Assembly: GCA_963786295.1 (NCBI GenBank) | Contig: CAWAYV010000022.1 | Span: forward strand, 1 to 64,000 | From: JACCZX01 sp963786295 | GTDB taxonomy: Bacteria > Pseudomonadota > Gammaproteobacteria > Burkholderiales > Burkholderiaceae_F | Direction: 5' to 3' | DNA: 64,000 nucleotides | In this document: positions 8,813 to 18,302 of the stretch, piece after piece | Layout of the letters: every line of letters begins with the position of its first letter | Position numbering within the stretch: position 1 is the stretch's first letter | The notes under the pieces: generated by a model | What the model was told of the DNA's origin: nothing | The model's database searches: none | What the model saw: the letters and a program-made list of their open reading frames with translations, nothing else | Made by a program: the position numbers and the translations under genes

Positions 8813-10114
8813 TTAGGTGATTGAACCTGCCAACGCCTGATCAACGTCCCACAGAATGTCGTCGATCGATTCGATGCCAATCGACAATCGCACCATCTCC
8901 GGCAATACGCCGGCCGCGCGTTGCTCTTCTTCGGACAATTGGCGATGCGTAGTTGAGGCGGGGTGAATCACCAGTGATTTCGCATCGCCGATGTTCGCCA
9001 GGTGTGACAAGAATTGCAAACTATCGATGAATTTTTCGCCCGCAGCGGCCCCGCCCTTGATGCCGAACGTCATCACGCTCGACGCGCCGGGCTCGCCATC
9101 GACCGAGCGAAGGTACTTCTTCGCTAGCGTGTAATACGGGCTCGACTTCAGCCCCGGCCAGTTGACCCATTCGACGCGCGGGTGCGTTTCCAGGAATTGC
9201 GCAACTCGCCGCGCGTTTTGCACGTGGCGTTCCATGCGAACGTGCAACGTCTCCAACCCCTGCAACAGCAACCACGCCGACAATGGCGCCAGCGACGAGC
9301 CGTGCACGCGCAGCACTTCGAAGCGCGCTTTCATCGTGTAGGCAAAGTCACCAAAGGTTTCCCAGAATTTCACGCCGTGGTAGCCCTTGCTCGGCGCCAC
9401 CATGTCGGGGAACTTGCCATTGCCCCAGTCGAACTTGCCACTTTCGACCAACACGCCGCCGATCGTCGTGCCGTGCCCACCGATGTACTTGGTGGCCGAG
9501 TGGACGACGATATCGGCGCCCCAATCGAAGGGCCGACACAGGTACGGTGACGGCATCGTGTTGTCGATCATCAGCGGAATCTGCGCGTCGTGCGCAATCG
9601 CCGCGATCGGCTCGATATCGAGCACGTTGATCTTCGGATTGCCGAGCGTCTCCGCGTAGATGAGCCGCGTGTTCGGTTGCAATGCGCGCCGAAAATTCTC
9701 GGGATCATCCGGGTCGACCAACGTCGCTTGTATTCCCATCTTCGGCAGCGTGACGGCGAACTGCGCATACGTGCCGCCGTAGAGCAGGCTTGACGCAACG
9801 ATGTGTTCGCCGGGCTGAACGATTGCGAGGATCGCGGTCAACTGCGCCGCCATGCCGGAGCTCGTCGCCAGCGCGGCGCGCCCGTTTTCGAGTGCGGCGA
9901 CTCGCTCTTCCAATACGGCTACCGTCGGGTTGCTGATGCGCGAGTAGACGTTGCCGAACGTTTGCAGATTGAACAGACTGGCTGCGTGATCGGCCGAGTC
10001 GAACACGTAACTGGTGGTTTGATAAATCGGTTGCGCGCGTGATCCGGTTGCCGCATCGGGCAGCTGCCCGGCGTGCAAACAAAGCGTCTCGATGCCGAAC
10101 TCGCGATCGGGCAT
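8813..10114 (-). CDS. metY: O-acetylhomoserine aminocarboxypropyltransferase (sulfhydrylase)
   Basis: PLP enzyme of the Cys/Met metabolism family, 433 residues, which makes homocysteine from O-acetylhomoserine and sulfide in direct methionine synthesis. The N-terminus GIETLCLHAGQ, the YSRISNPT substrate loop, and the SATKYIGGHGT segment holding the PLP lysine (about residue 210) are all present. Length and the FDWGNGKFPDM insertion fit MetY rather than the shorter MetB/MetC enzymes. It starts 7 nt after the stop of the CoA-binding protein gene, so the two are probably co-transcribed. O-succinylhomoserine sulfhydrylase is the main alternative. Confidence 0.92.
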   Translation of the reverse strand: MPDREFGIETLCLHAGQLPDAATGSRAQPIYQTTSYVFDSADHAASLFNLQTFGNVYSRISNPTVAVLEERVAALENGRAALATSSGMAAQLTAILAIVQPGEHIVASSLLYGGTYAQFAVTLPKMGIQATLVDPDDPENFRRALQPNTRLIYAETLGNPKINVLDIEPIAAIAHDAQIPLMIDNTMPSPYLCRPFDWGADIVVHSATKYIGGHGTTIGGVLVESGKFDWGNGKFPDMVAPSKGYHGVKFWETFGDFAYTMKARFEVLRVHGSSLAPLSAWLLLQGLETLHVRMERHVQNARRVAQFLETHPRVEWVNWPGLKSSPYYTLAKKYLRSVDGEPGASSVMTFGIKGGAAAGEKFIDSLQFLSHLANIGDAKSLVIHPASTTHRQLSEEEQRAAGVLPEMVRLSIGIESIDDILWDVDQALAGSIT

Positions 10115-10121
10115 CAGCGTG

Positions 10122-10607
10122 TTAGTACGGCAGCTGCCGTGGACGACGCGCCGAAATTACGCGCGTGTTAACGCCCGCCCAGTTAAGCCCACCGAATAGC
10201 CTTCCGTGCTCGATCTTCACGCAGCGGTCCATCACAACGTCGAGTCCTGCGTCGCGTGCTTTCTCGGCCGCGGCGTGATTGACAACGCCGAGCTGCATCC
10301 ACAGCGCCTTGGCGCCGATCGCGATCGCTTCTTCGGCGAGCGGACCGATGTCCTCTGCCTTGCGGAAACAATCGACGATGTCGATCGCGCCTGCAGCGCG
10401 CGCCGCTGTCAGGCTTGGATAGCACGGTTGTCCGAGCACCTCGCGATACTTCGGATTCACGGGAATCATCGTGTAGCCGTGCTCCAGCAGATACTTGCCG
10501 ACGAAATAGCTGGGGCGATGCCACTCGGCGGAGATGCCGACCACCGCGATGCGGCGACTGTCGTCCAACAACCGTCGCAGGGTGGGGATGTCCGTCGAAT
10601 CAGCCAT
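10122..10607 (-). CDS. CoA-binding domain protein (YccU-like)
   Basis: 161-residue single-domain protein of the CoA-binding (YccU) family, with the Rossmann strand and loop RIAVVGISAEWHRPSYFVGKY, then VNPKYREVLGQPCYPSL, ALWMQLGVVNHAAAEKA and the late DRCVKIEH. The small stand-alone proteins bind a nucleotide or CoA but have no established reaction. It is the first gene of a likely operon with metY. The ATG at 10607 gives the expected N-terminus before the Rossmann motif. Confidence 0.85.
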   Translation of the reverse strand: MADSTDIPTLRRLLDDSRRIAVVGISAEWHRPSYFVGKYLLEHGYTMIPVNPKYREVLGQPCYPSLTAARAAGAIDIVDCFRKAEDIGPLAEEAIAIGAKALWMQLGVVNHAAAEKARDAGLDVVMDRCVKIEHGRLFGGLNWAGVNTRVISARRPRQLPY

Positions 10608-10717
10608 GCAGCGATTCTATCGGTCGATCCAACGCGACACGTATAAAGTCAGGCGCAGCGGACTGCGATCACCTCGCAACTGGTTTGGGTCGCCCGTCCC
10701 GTCGCGGACCGACGTCG

Positions 10718-10740
10718 AAAACCCGCCCGTGGGCGGGTTC
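10718..10740 (-). terminator. Rho-independent terminator after CHRD/PEP-CTERM gene
   Basis: AACCCGCCC pairs with GGGCGGGTT (10720-10728 with 10731-10739) around a two-base loop. Read on the minus strand it is followed by a short T-run. It lies just past the stop of the PEP-CTERM gene. Confidence 0.75.
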
Positions 10741-10757
10741 GTTCAGGGATCGGCTGA

Positions 10758-11351
10758 CTACTGCTTGCGGCGGCGAATTGCGGCGAGGCTAGCCAGTGCA
10801 ATGCCGAGCAGTGCCAGCGACGCGGGTTCGGGCACAAGCATCAATTGGCCGCGGATCTCGCCACCGCGGAACAGCGTCCGAGTGGATGTTGAGGTAGGTT
10901 TGACCCGCAATGAGCATGCTGAATGATCGCATCGCGCGCGCCGTCGACGGTACCGCCGCGAAATTGGTGATGAAGCCAGGGGTGTAGGACGACTGCAGCG
11001 ATCATATCGAGCGTGCGAATCATAGGTCCCCGACGTCACGCCGAGCGGAAAGCCCGGCAAAGATCCCGGGCCGACCGCGACGGGTTGATTGGCCCCAGGC
11101 GGCGTACAGCAATGAATGTGTGCGGCCGTGGTCGGGGCCAGCAGGCCGGAAAAGTTCACGTCGAGATGGATGGTGTTGGCCACATCGTCGATAGTCACCG
11201 CCACGGTGCCGGTGCCGGGCGAGGCGATGGGGGGTACTTCGTTGGCGCCGCTCAAAGTTGTGTGGAACGAGATTACGGCCGTGTGGCCAGCGGGCGTGGC
11301 GACCAGCGCCAACGCGGTGAGAAGGGTCAAAACAGCAGTGCGCATCATCAT
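10758..11351 (-). CDS. CHRD-domain PEP-CTERM protein (frame broken)
   Basis: Exported protein with a signal peptide (MMMRTAVLTLLTALALVATPA), a CHRD domain (ISFHTTLSGANEVPPIASPG, TAAHIHCCTPPG, later GGEIRGQL) and a C-terminal PEP-CTERM anchor: VPEPASLALLGIALASLAA followed by RRRKQ. PEP-CTERM tails are processed by an exosortase in biofilm-forming Gram-negatives; that enzyme is not in this window. The centre (about 10880-11020) is out of frame, while the other frame carries DMIAAVVLHPW and GGTVDGARDAIIQHAH, so two compensating indels are likely. GGAGGT sits upstream of three consecutive ATGs; the second or third has the best spacing. A terminator follows, and a sigma-54-like promoter precedes. 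Confidence 0.8.
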   Translation of the reverse strand: MMMRTAVLTLLTALALVATPAGHTAVISFHTTLSGANEVPPIASPGTGTVAVTIDDVANTIHLDVNFSGLLAPTTAAHIHCCTPPGANQPVAVGPGSLPGFPLGVTSGTYDSHARYDRCSRPTPLASSPISRRYRRRRARCDHSACSLRVKPTSTSTRTLFRGGEIRGQLMLVPEPASLALLGIALASLAAIRRRKQ

Positions 11352-11423
11352 CCACCTCCCTAAAGTGCGGACGCGTTGCGCCCGCAAACGGGCCAAGTCA
11401 AAAAGCAAAGTGAAATGCAGGAA

Positions 11424-11440
11424 AGCAAGGTCTGCACCAA
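11424..11440 (-). promoter_or_regulatory. Sigma-54-like -24/-12 promoter for CHRD/PEP-CTERM gene
   Basis: On the minus strand TTGGTGCAGACCTTGCT matches the relaxed RpoN consensus TGGYRYRNNNNTTGCW completely, with GG and GC ten bases apart. It would start transcription about 60 nt before the start codon. Sigma-54 control of PEP-CTERM genes is a known theme of exosortase systems. Detection is by eye. Confidence 0.45.
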
Positions 11441-11634
11441 AGCGCAAAAACAAGGACTTGGTGCGAGCCCAGCGTGCGAGTGTCAAATCGAGCGACACGA
11501 CGATTCAACGATGCCAAGGTCGCAACGGTGGCACGCGTGGCAGATCACCAGGTCCGGATGCAATTTTTGCAGGTTGCCTTGCGCGTCGCGTGACCGACTG
11601 ATTGCCAATGAGCTTGGTGGCGTAGGCTGACTTC

Positions 11635-12147
11635 ATGATCGACGCGATTCCAATGCGATTTCCTGTCGGCGAGGCATTGCTCGACCCGCCTGAAGTCGAC
11701 GTCGTGATTGAGGTTCCAAAGGGATCCTTTCTTAAACGCGGCTCCACGGGGCACATCGACTTCGTCTCACCGCTGCCGTGTCCGTTTAACTACGGATCCG
11801 TGCCGAAATATTTGGGGCTGGAGGGCGATCTTCTCGACGCCGTGGTGCTCGGTCCCCGCTTGCCGCTCGGCGCCTCGTTGCGAGTCAAGGCGTGGGGAGC
11901 GGTGATCCTGGTCGACCGCGGCATGACGGACGACAAGTTGGTCTGCAGCCAGGCCCCGATCAGTTTCAGGCAGCGACAGAGGGTGCTGCGGTTCTTCGCC
12001 TTCTATGCAAGATGCAAATCGATGCTGAATGCAGTGCGACGCCAGCCCGGCCGGAATGCGTGCGACGGCTGGTCGGAGGCTTCGCAGGCACTGGGTCGCG
12101 CGCGGCCGAGAGACGATGCCTGGCGCGGGCCATCGGTCACGTTCTAA
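11635..12147 (+). CDS. Inorganic pyrophosphatase-like protein with altered active-site motif
   Basis: 170 residues. VDVVIEVPKGS, CPFNYGSVPKYLGLEGDLLDAVVLG and VDRGMTDDKLV line up with the family I pyrophosphatase core (VVIEIP, NYG, DGDPxD, DEAGEDAK). The signature D-x-D-P-x-D reads E-G-D-L-L-D, so the first Asp is Glu and the Pro is Leu; the Arg of the FVDR strand also has no obvious counterpart. The C-terminus (RFFAFYARCKSMLNAVRR) is helical and unlike the canonical enzyme. Either ATG (11635 or 11653) is possible. It may be a weak phosphatase or a non-catalytic relative. Confidence 0.65.
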   Translation: MIDAIPMRFPVGEALLDPPEVDVVIEVPKGSFLKRGSTGHIDFVSPLPCPFNYGSVPKYLGLEGDLLDAVVLGPRLPLGASLRVKAWGAVILVDRGMTDDKLVCSQAPISFRQRQRVLRFFAFYARCKSMLNAVRRQPGRNACDGWSEASQALGRARPRDDAWRGPSVTF

Positions 12148-12337
12148 CCCAATGAATGCGTTACCACGATATTGCACGCGGCGCACTGCGGTTTCAAATC
12201 CCCGCAACGGGTCCATCGCAGCCTCGGATGCTGCACTTTTCCTAACTGAGATTCGCACGAACAAGCAGCCGACGCTGTCATGAACGGCCGGCGCGTGTTC
12301 GCCCCGATCGAAAAGAAGCTGCGCAGGACGACAGAAT

Positions 12338-13214
12338 TCAGCGTTCTGTCATGCGGCTGCGCGATCGCGACGTGACCAGCGGGATCAGCGTCAATCCGAA
12401 CAAGAGAAGCGCCAGCGGCGCCGGTTCCGGCACCCGCTGCGGTTCCGCGTACAGGAAATCGTCCATCACGGCGACGTCAATCCCGCCGCCGGGATTGTCC
12501 GTGGGCCCGAGCGCCGTGTTGCCACTGGTGATGCGCACGCCGTCCGATGCGCTCTCCGGCATCGAAAATCACACCCAAAAAGGACAAGCTGCCATCCGCT
12601 GTCGTGCCGGCCGGGACATCGAAGCTGCCCAGTGGAGTGTCGAAAATGCTAAAGAACTCGATGGTTGAGCTGTCGCCCAGATCAACATCGGTGAACACGG
12701 CACCGAATCCCCTGACCGAGGCGGGAATGCTGCCGCTCGTGCCGGGAACCGAGAATGTAGCCTCCGTGATATTGCTCCCGATGGGCGTGAAAAGCCGATT
12801 CGGGCTGAAAGTGGAAAAAGCAGTCGCGTATGTCGGATTGATCAAGTCAAGGCTGAGTAGGCCTCCGGTAGGGGCAGCCTGCGTCAAACCGGTGCCAGGC
12901 GTTGTGAACGTCGCGCCCCGGGTGTTTTGAAAGACGGTGAAAGGCGTGGCCGGGGCCGAGCCGTTTATGACGGGGGACCGCCGCCATCCCAGTTGATCTC
13001 GCGCCGCCCGCTGGGCAGCGACGCCATGGGTGTTCCCATTGTTCGGATCGCCCAGCGCAGCGCGAAACGCGTCCACCGTAGCCTGAATAGCGGCCGGGTT
13101 CGCGCCGGAGTCACTGAAGACAATCGGTGCTGCTGCGACCGAAGTAATCCATGCTGATGCCACAGTTATCACAGCAGACGCAAACACCGACGTGCGAGGT
13201 TGTCGCAGTTTCAT
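12338..13214 (-). CDS. PEP-CTERM exported protein (frame broken once)
   Basis: MKLRQPRTSVFASAVITVAS forms a signal peptide ending near AAA. The body is low in charge and rich in Thr/Gly/Ser/Phe, typical of secreted PEP-CTERM proteins. After a frame change near 12560 it continues SASDGVRITSGNTALGP and ends in VPEPAPLALLLFGLTLIPLV followed by Arg/Ser residues: the motif, membrane helix and basic tail recognised by exosortase. No catalytic domain is seen, so the function is unknown beyond probable surface or matrix localisation. GGAGG precedes the ATG at 13214. With the CHRD protein it forms a pair of PEP-CTERM genes on the same strand, flanking the pyrophosphatase-like gene. Confidence 0.78.
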
Positions 13215-13263
13215 GTCGACCTCCGGGCAAGTTCAAACCCACGGCTGTAGAGCAATGCGCGGC

Positions 13264-13280
13264 AAGCATGGAGCGCGCCA
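13264..13280 (-). promoter_or_regulatory. Sigma-54-like promoter for second PEP-CTERM gene
   Basis: On the minus strand TGGCGCGCTCCATGCTT has GG and GC ten bases apart and one mismatch to the RpoN consensus (ATGCT for TTGCW). Transcription would start about 40 nt before the ATG at 13214. Confidence 0.4.
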
Positions 13281-13281
13281 C

Positions 13282-13298
13282 TTGGGAAAATTTCCCAA
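13282..13298. promoter_or_regulatory. 17-bp odd palindrome upstream of PEP-CTERM promoter
   Basis: TTGGGAAA, a central A, then TTTCCCAA: perfect arms of eight bases directly upstream of the sigma-54-like -24 element. It is a candidate binding site for a dimeric regulator; which protein binds is unknown. Confidence 0.35.
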
Positions 13299-13416
13299 AA
13301 ATCATTGCACTTAGCGCCGCAGGCTCAGGCGCGAAGCGGCGCAGCGTAAAGTTTTCTGACAGTCGTCGGCTCGCTTTGAGGAGCCTTCACGCAAGAGAGC
13401 GGCGAACGCGATTAAG

Positions 13417-13448
13417 GTAAAAAAATAAAAAAGCCGCGTGAGCGGCTT
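13417..13448 (-). terminator. Terminator of tmRNA gene
   Basis: AAGCCGC (13431-13437) pairs with GCGGCTT (13442-13448) around GTGA. On the minus strand a long T-rich run follows. It is located 11 nt beyond the tmRNA CCA end. Confidence 0.85.
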
Positions 13449-13458
13449 AGAGTATTCA

Positions 13459-13821
13459 TGGTGGAGGCGGCGGGAATCGAACCCGCGTCCGCGAATGATT
13501 CAGATCCAGTTCTACATGCGTAGCCGTTCTATTTAGTTCTCACCGCGCGCTTGGCCGATCGGCAGGCCGACGCGCAGCCAGTCACTGGATCTCGATGCCG
13601 CCGTCGTGACTCCAACGGCATCCAGCCTCTGTAAATGGCGCTGCTGTTAGTTGCCTAACCTAGCCCAGTGGCCAGCTAGTGCAGCGTCTAACCGGTATTA
13701 AGCGGCTAGAGCAAACGCGTCTTCGTTGGCGTTTGTAGTGTTCCAGATGGATTTACGAGGTGACTGGTCCTCGGCATGCCCTGAGATCCTGCACGACCCA
13801 CGTCGAAGCCAGGTCGCCCCC
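13459..13821 (-). ncRNA. ssrA: tmRNA (one-piece)
   Basis: Minus-strand transcript of about 363 nt. The 5' end GGGGGCG (13821-13815) pairs with CGCCTCC before the encoded ACCA at the 3' end, forming the tRNA-like acceptor stem. The T-arm GGTTCGATTCC is present just before it. The tag frame on the minus strand at 13730-13698 reads ANEDAFALAA then TAA, ending in the LAA required by ClpXP-type proteases and close to known betaproteobacterial tags. It rescues stalled ribosomes together with SmpB (not in the window). It is a standard, not permuted, tmRNA. Confidence 0.95.
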
Positions 13822-13853
13822 AAAGGAAGTCGGATTGTACGTCTGCAGATGCG

Positions 13854-16800
13854 TCACTTCAGCGAAAAATCAACCCGGGTTTTGGCGCCCTGATCCTTGA
13901 TTCCTTCGGCCGTCAGCTTGGGCTCGACCAGGAACAGCCGCTCGCGCGAAATCTTGCCTTCGGTTTCCAGCCGGTTGCGCACAACGGTCGCGCGCTGATT
14001 GGCGAGTGCACGCAGATCTTCAGGCGTGACGGCGAGATTCGTCACGATCAACGTTTCCATTTCGGGCGCCGGAACGGTCTTCGCCATGCCGATGAAGTTG
14101 CGCGGCTTGTCCGGGATTTTCTCTTCCGCATAGACGGCTGCAATCAGTGCCGGACGTTCCTGCTCGGTGATGGTCACTTTGGCCGGGTCGACGGATTCGC
14201 CGCCGCCGCGCACAACCTGCTGGACCTTGGCGGCGCGCAGCTTGGCGTCGAGCTTCGCTTTTCGGGCACCCTCGGTGTCGACGCTCGGATCGACGCGGCC
14301 GATGATGTCGAGCTTGAGTGCCGGACGATCGTTCAGCGCCTTCGCAAGCGTGTCGATGCGCTTGGTCTGTTCGGCCGACAGCGTTGCGCTGCCGGCCGCA
14401 AACTCGACATAGCCGAGCTCTTCGCCACCGCCAAAGGCCGATGCAAGCACCGCGAACGGCGCGGTCACGATCTTCGTCAGCACGTTGATGATGACCTGGA
14501 TGATGATGCCGCCGACCGAGAACTTGGGATCGTCCAGCGTTCCGGAAACTGGCAGGTTGATGTCGATCTCGCCGCGCGTGTTCTTCAGCAGCGACACGGC
14601 CAGCAGCACCGGCAGCTTGGTCGCGGTCGGACTGTCCACCTTGTCGCCGAACGTGAGCTGATCGAGGAACAGGTGGTTGTTGGCATTCAGCTTCTGGTCC
14701 TCGACCTTGTACTTCACCTCCATCGACAGCTTGCCCTTGAGGATCGGATAGCCGGCGTACTTGAGCGAGTACGGCGTCAGGCGCGGCAGATCGACGCCCT
14801 TGGTGCGGCCTTCGATGTCGAGGAACAGCGTGGGTGCCAGCGGGTTGAGACGGCCACTGATGTCGAGCGGAGCGTCGTCGTCGATCATGCCGGCGAGCGT
14901 CATCGTCGCCGGCTCGGTGGCATCGCTCGCCAGCGTCGTCACGGTGCCGCCGAGCCCGGTCATGTTGGCGGTGTAGTTGGGCTTGATGAAGTTGTCGGTG
15001 AAGTTCACATTGCCGCGCGCGACTTCGATCTGGCCGATGCGGATCACCGGCCGTGGTGCCGACGGATCAACCGCTGGCTTGGCTACCGTGGCCGTTGCGG
15101 TGCGACTTTGCGCGGCGGCTTGCGCGGGCTCGTTGCCGGCCGTCTCGCGATCGACCGGCATCGAGACCTCGGCCGGCTTCGTCGTTGCGGAGGGTTTCGC
15201 CGGGGGCTTCGACTCCGCCTTCGGCGCCAGTTCAGTAGCGGGTTGACCCTCGCGCCTGATCAGGTCGGCCAGGTTCAGCCGCCCCTGATCGGACACGATG
15301 ATGCGTGCGTAAAAATCCGCGAGCGAAACCTTGCCGACCGTCACCTCCGGCGGCGGATCGCCGATCTTCGCGTTGATCTGCTCGAGGTCGAGCACCTGCC
15401 ACTTGAGCAGGTCGTTCTCGCTGCGCGCGTCGAGCATGTGCAGGTTCGCGAGCCGGCCACTGCCCTTGTACGCCACCTTCAGCGGCGCTCCGGCCGACGC
15501 CTGGTTGACCGCGACACTGCCGCGCGCCGAAAGCAGGGCGCTCGCCAGCACTGCATTCAGGCGCTCTGCGATGTACGGACGCACGGCGGCGATATCGAGG
15601 CTGCGCGCATCGACGCGCAGATCGGAAGCCAAGGGATTCCAGCGCGCGCCACCGTTGACGGCGAGCGTGCCGCCGCTGCCGAAGCGCGTGCGCAGCGCGA
15701 GCTCGGCGCGCTGCGAACCGTCGCTGACGACGTTGCTGACCGTGCCGGTGATCGCCGACATGCGCAGCTTCACATTCGGATCCACCGCCAGATCCTCGAG
15801 CTGCAGATCGCCTCGCGCAATCGCCGCTTCCTTGAGAGTGACGCTCCACGGTTCCGCGGCGGCCGCACCTTCCTGCTTCTCGGTCGTGCCGGCGGTCTGA
15901 CCCGGCTTGGCGCGGAATACCGTCAGCCAGTTGATCTGGCCGTCCGGCAGTCGCCGCACCATTGCCCGCGGGCCGTCGAGCGAAAGCTTGGCGATCGTTA
16001 TCTGGCGCGTGTTGAGATCCAGTTCAGCGCCGTCGATCGTCATGGCGGCGAGATCGAAGTTCGCTCCGCTGCCTGCAGGACCGCGGAGCGTGATGTCCTT
16101 GCTGCGCACCGCGATCTCACGCACTGCGATTTTCATGGCGGGCTCAGCAGCGGCGAACTCGACGACGGCATTGACATCGCTTTGGCCATCGATGGTCGCG
16201 CTGACGACATTTGCGAGATAGCGCGCCGCCGCACGCAACCTGACATCGCGCGCCTCCAGCGCAAGGCGCCCGCCGACCGGTGCCAGTCCGACTTCGCCTT
16301 CGAGTTTCAGCGAGCCGTGGCCCTCGGCGATGTCGCCGGTCACGCGAGCCTTGCCGCGCGCGCTGGACGTGGTTGTCAGGTCGCTCGCTTCTGCGGCGAG
16401 GTTGACGACCTGCGCCTGGAAGCTGCCCGCAGAGTCGTCCAAGTAGTTCACGGTGCCTTGGTTGATCGCAGCGTGTTTCAGCGTGAAGGCAAACGGTGGA
16501 GCTGAACCCGGCGCCGGCGCGGCACTTTCAGCGGGCTTCGCTGATGCCGACGCTGGCTTCGGTGTTTCGAGCAGCGGCTGCTTGCCAAACTGAGCCCAGT
16601 TGATCGCACCGCTGACGTCGCGGATGAGTTCGACGGTCGGGGCTGACAGTGCGATGTCGCCGATCACCGCCCGGCGGGCGAAGGGATCGACTTCGTCGAG
16701 GACGACGCGCAACGACTTCCAGCCGATCAGCGGCTGTGCATTTGCTGCTGGCGCAGCCAGAACGAACCCGTTGACGACCAATGCGCCCGAAACCAATGTT

Positions 16801-17623
16801 TGCGCAGCTTGCGCTGGCTTGTCGCCGCTGGCCGGCGCCGCGCGCCGGAAGGCGATGCGCAGGTCCGTGTCGAGCGAGCCGCGCGGGACCGTGAAGTTCA
16901 GACGTACGGGCGAGTAGGCGAGATAGGTCGGGATGTCGAGCGCGTCGAGCTTCACATTGATCGACGATTCGAGCGTGTCGTGAAACGGCCGTGTTTCGCC
17001 AGCCACTGCGATCGGCGAGCCATTGAGCTTCGCCGAGAAAGACGGCAGCACCTTGACTTCAACATCGACCGGGAGGTTCGAGATGAACGGAATGCCGATC
17101 GCTATGTCGGACAACGCATGCTTACGACCGGTGACGCGATCGTCGAAGTTGACCAGGCTACCGGCGATTTCGATGTTGCCGACCGCAAAGCCCGCCGGTT
17201 TGTCATCGTCCTTCTTCGGCTTCGCGCGCAGACGCTCGATGATGTCGTCGAAGTTGAAGCGCTGCGCTTCGAGTCGAACGATGTTCGCTGTCAGCCCGTC
17301 GATCTTGACGGCGTCGATCACCGGCGCAAACCGCAGCACCGAAGAAATCGATGCGTTCACCGTTGCTTGCTGCACCGTCAGCAGCGGCGCCGGCTCGCCG
17401 GGCAGGCCCTCGACCGTCAGGCCCTTGACCGTAACGCGCAGCGTATAGGGATTGGCGCTGATCGATTCAACGCGAACGGTGCGCCCGATTTCGCGCGAGC
17501 CGACCGTCTCGATTCCCCAGCGCGCCGCCGCCGGGATCGCAAAGTAGCCGACGACACCGACAAGCGCCAGAATCGACACGCAACGATCGCGGCGATCTGC
17601 AATCGGCTCCTGGTCGTGCCCAC
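13854..17623 (-). CDS. Large AsmA-like DUF748 protein with C-terminal OmpA-like region
   Basis: About 1255 residues. An N-terminal membrane anchor (LALVGVVGYFAIPAA) precedes long beta-rich AsmA/DUF748 repeats. A proline/alanine/lysine-rich linker occurs around residues 790-850, and a last segment (VEFAAGSATLSAEQTKRIDTLAKAL, then KLDIIGRVD) resembles an OmpA peptidoglycan-binding fold. AsmA-like proteins span the periplasm and are implicated in lipid transfer between membranes; that role is inferred. An uninterrupted frame starts at a GTG at 17579, but the GTG at 17623, 10 nt after the gph stop, gives a better N-terminus (MGTTRSRLQIAAIVA) if one base is missing near 17580. Likely in an operon with ubiG and gph. 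Confidence 0.8.
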
Positions 17624-17632
17624 TTCGGTCTC

Positions 17633-18302
17633 TTACTTTGCCAATAACGACAGCAACTCCGGCGGCGAGTGAATGACGTCATCCGCGCGCCAGTCCTGAT
17701 ACGGTACGCCTTTACCCAGGTAACCGTAGCTAGCAACTACCGTACGCATACCGGCAGCGCGTCCGGCGTCGATGTCGCGCTGATCGTCGCCGACGTACAT
17801 CGCAGCCGCGGCATCGACGCTCGCTGCAGTCAGCGCGTGCAGCAAAGGCGCCGGATGTAGGTTTGGAAAATGGCGTCGTGTCCCCGCTGACGACGCACGC
17901 CGCACGTTCGGAAAGCTGCAACGCCTGCACCAGCGGCAGCGTGTAACGGGAAAGCTTGTTGGTCACGATCCCCCATTTGACGCCAAGCTGCTCCAGACGC
18001 TGCAATGTGTCGTCCATGCCCGGAAACAAAGCAGAGTCCACACACAGCGCCGCTTCGTACTCGCGCAGGAACTCGTTCCGCAGCTCCGCGTAACGCGCAT
18101 CGTCCGGCGTAACGTCGAACGCGCGCCCGACCATGCCGCGCGCACCGTGCGACACGTAGGGACGCAATTCGGTGACCGGCAACGGCTCGAGGCCGCGCGC
18201 GACACGCATTCGATTGGCTGCCGCCGCAAGATCGGGTGCGGTATCGGCGAGTGTTCCGTCGAGGTCGAGCAGCACCAACCGGATGCCGTTGCGGACCTTC
18301 AT
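17633..18302 (-). CDS. gph: Phosphoglycolate phosphatase / MupP-like HAD phosphatase (frame broken once)
   Basis: HAD-superfamily hydrolase of about 223 residues: nucleophile motif VLLDLDGTLADTAPDL, the motif-II threonine in GIVTNK, lysine in the TPFSKPT region, and the motif-III acidic pair in YVGDDQRDIDAG. The frame changes near 17868, between SGDTTPFSKP and the FPNLHPAPLLHAL segment. The start ATG overlaps the ubiG stop (ATGA at 18299-18302). In Pseudomonas the phosphatase adjacent to ubiG is MupP, which removes phosphate from MurNAc-6-P in cell-wall recycling. Here it could be either MupP or a 2-phosphoglycolate phosphatase; sequence motifs alone do not decide. Confidence 0.85.

Noticed and set aside
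12148..12337. Small genes between the pyrophosphatase-like gene and the second PEP-CTERM gene
   Set aside because: Short frames here have no ribosome-binding site or recognisable sequence; I see only spacer.
13459..13535. tRNA gene suggested by GGTTCGATTCC and a CCA end
   Set aside because: These belong to the tRNA-like domain of the tmRNA; there is no anticodon arm, and the 5' half lies more than 300 nt away.
14673..16505. 610-codon open frame on the plus strand
   Set aside because: It lies wholly antisense to the DUF748 gene; its translation is Arg/His/Ala-rich without domains, as expected for the complement of GC-rich coding DNA.
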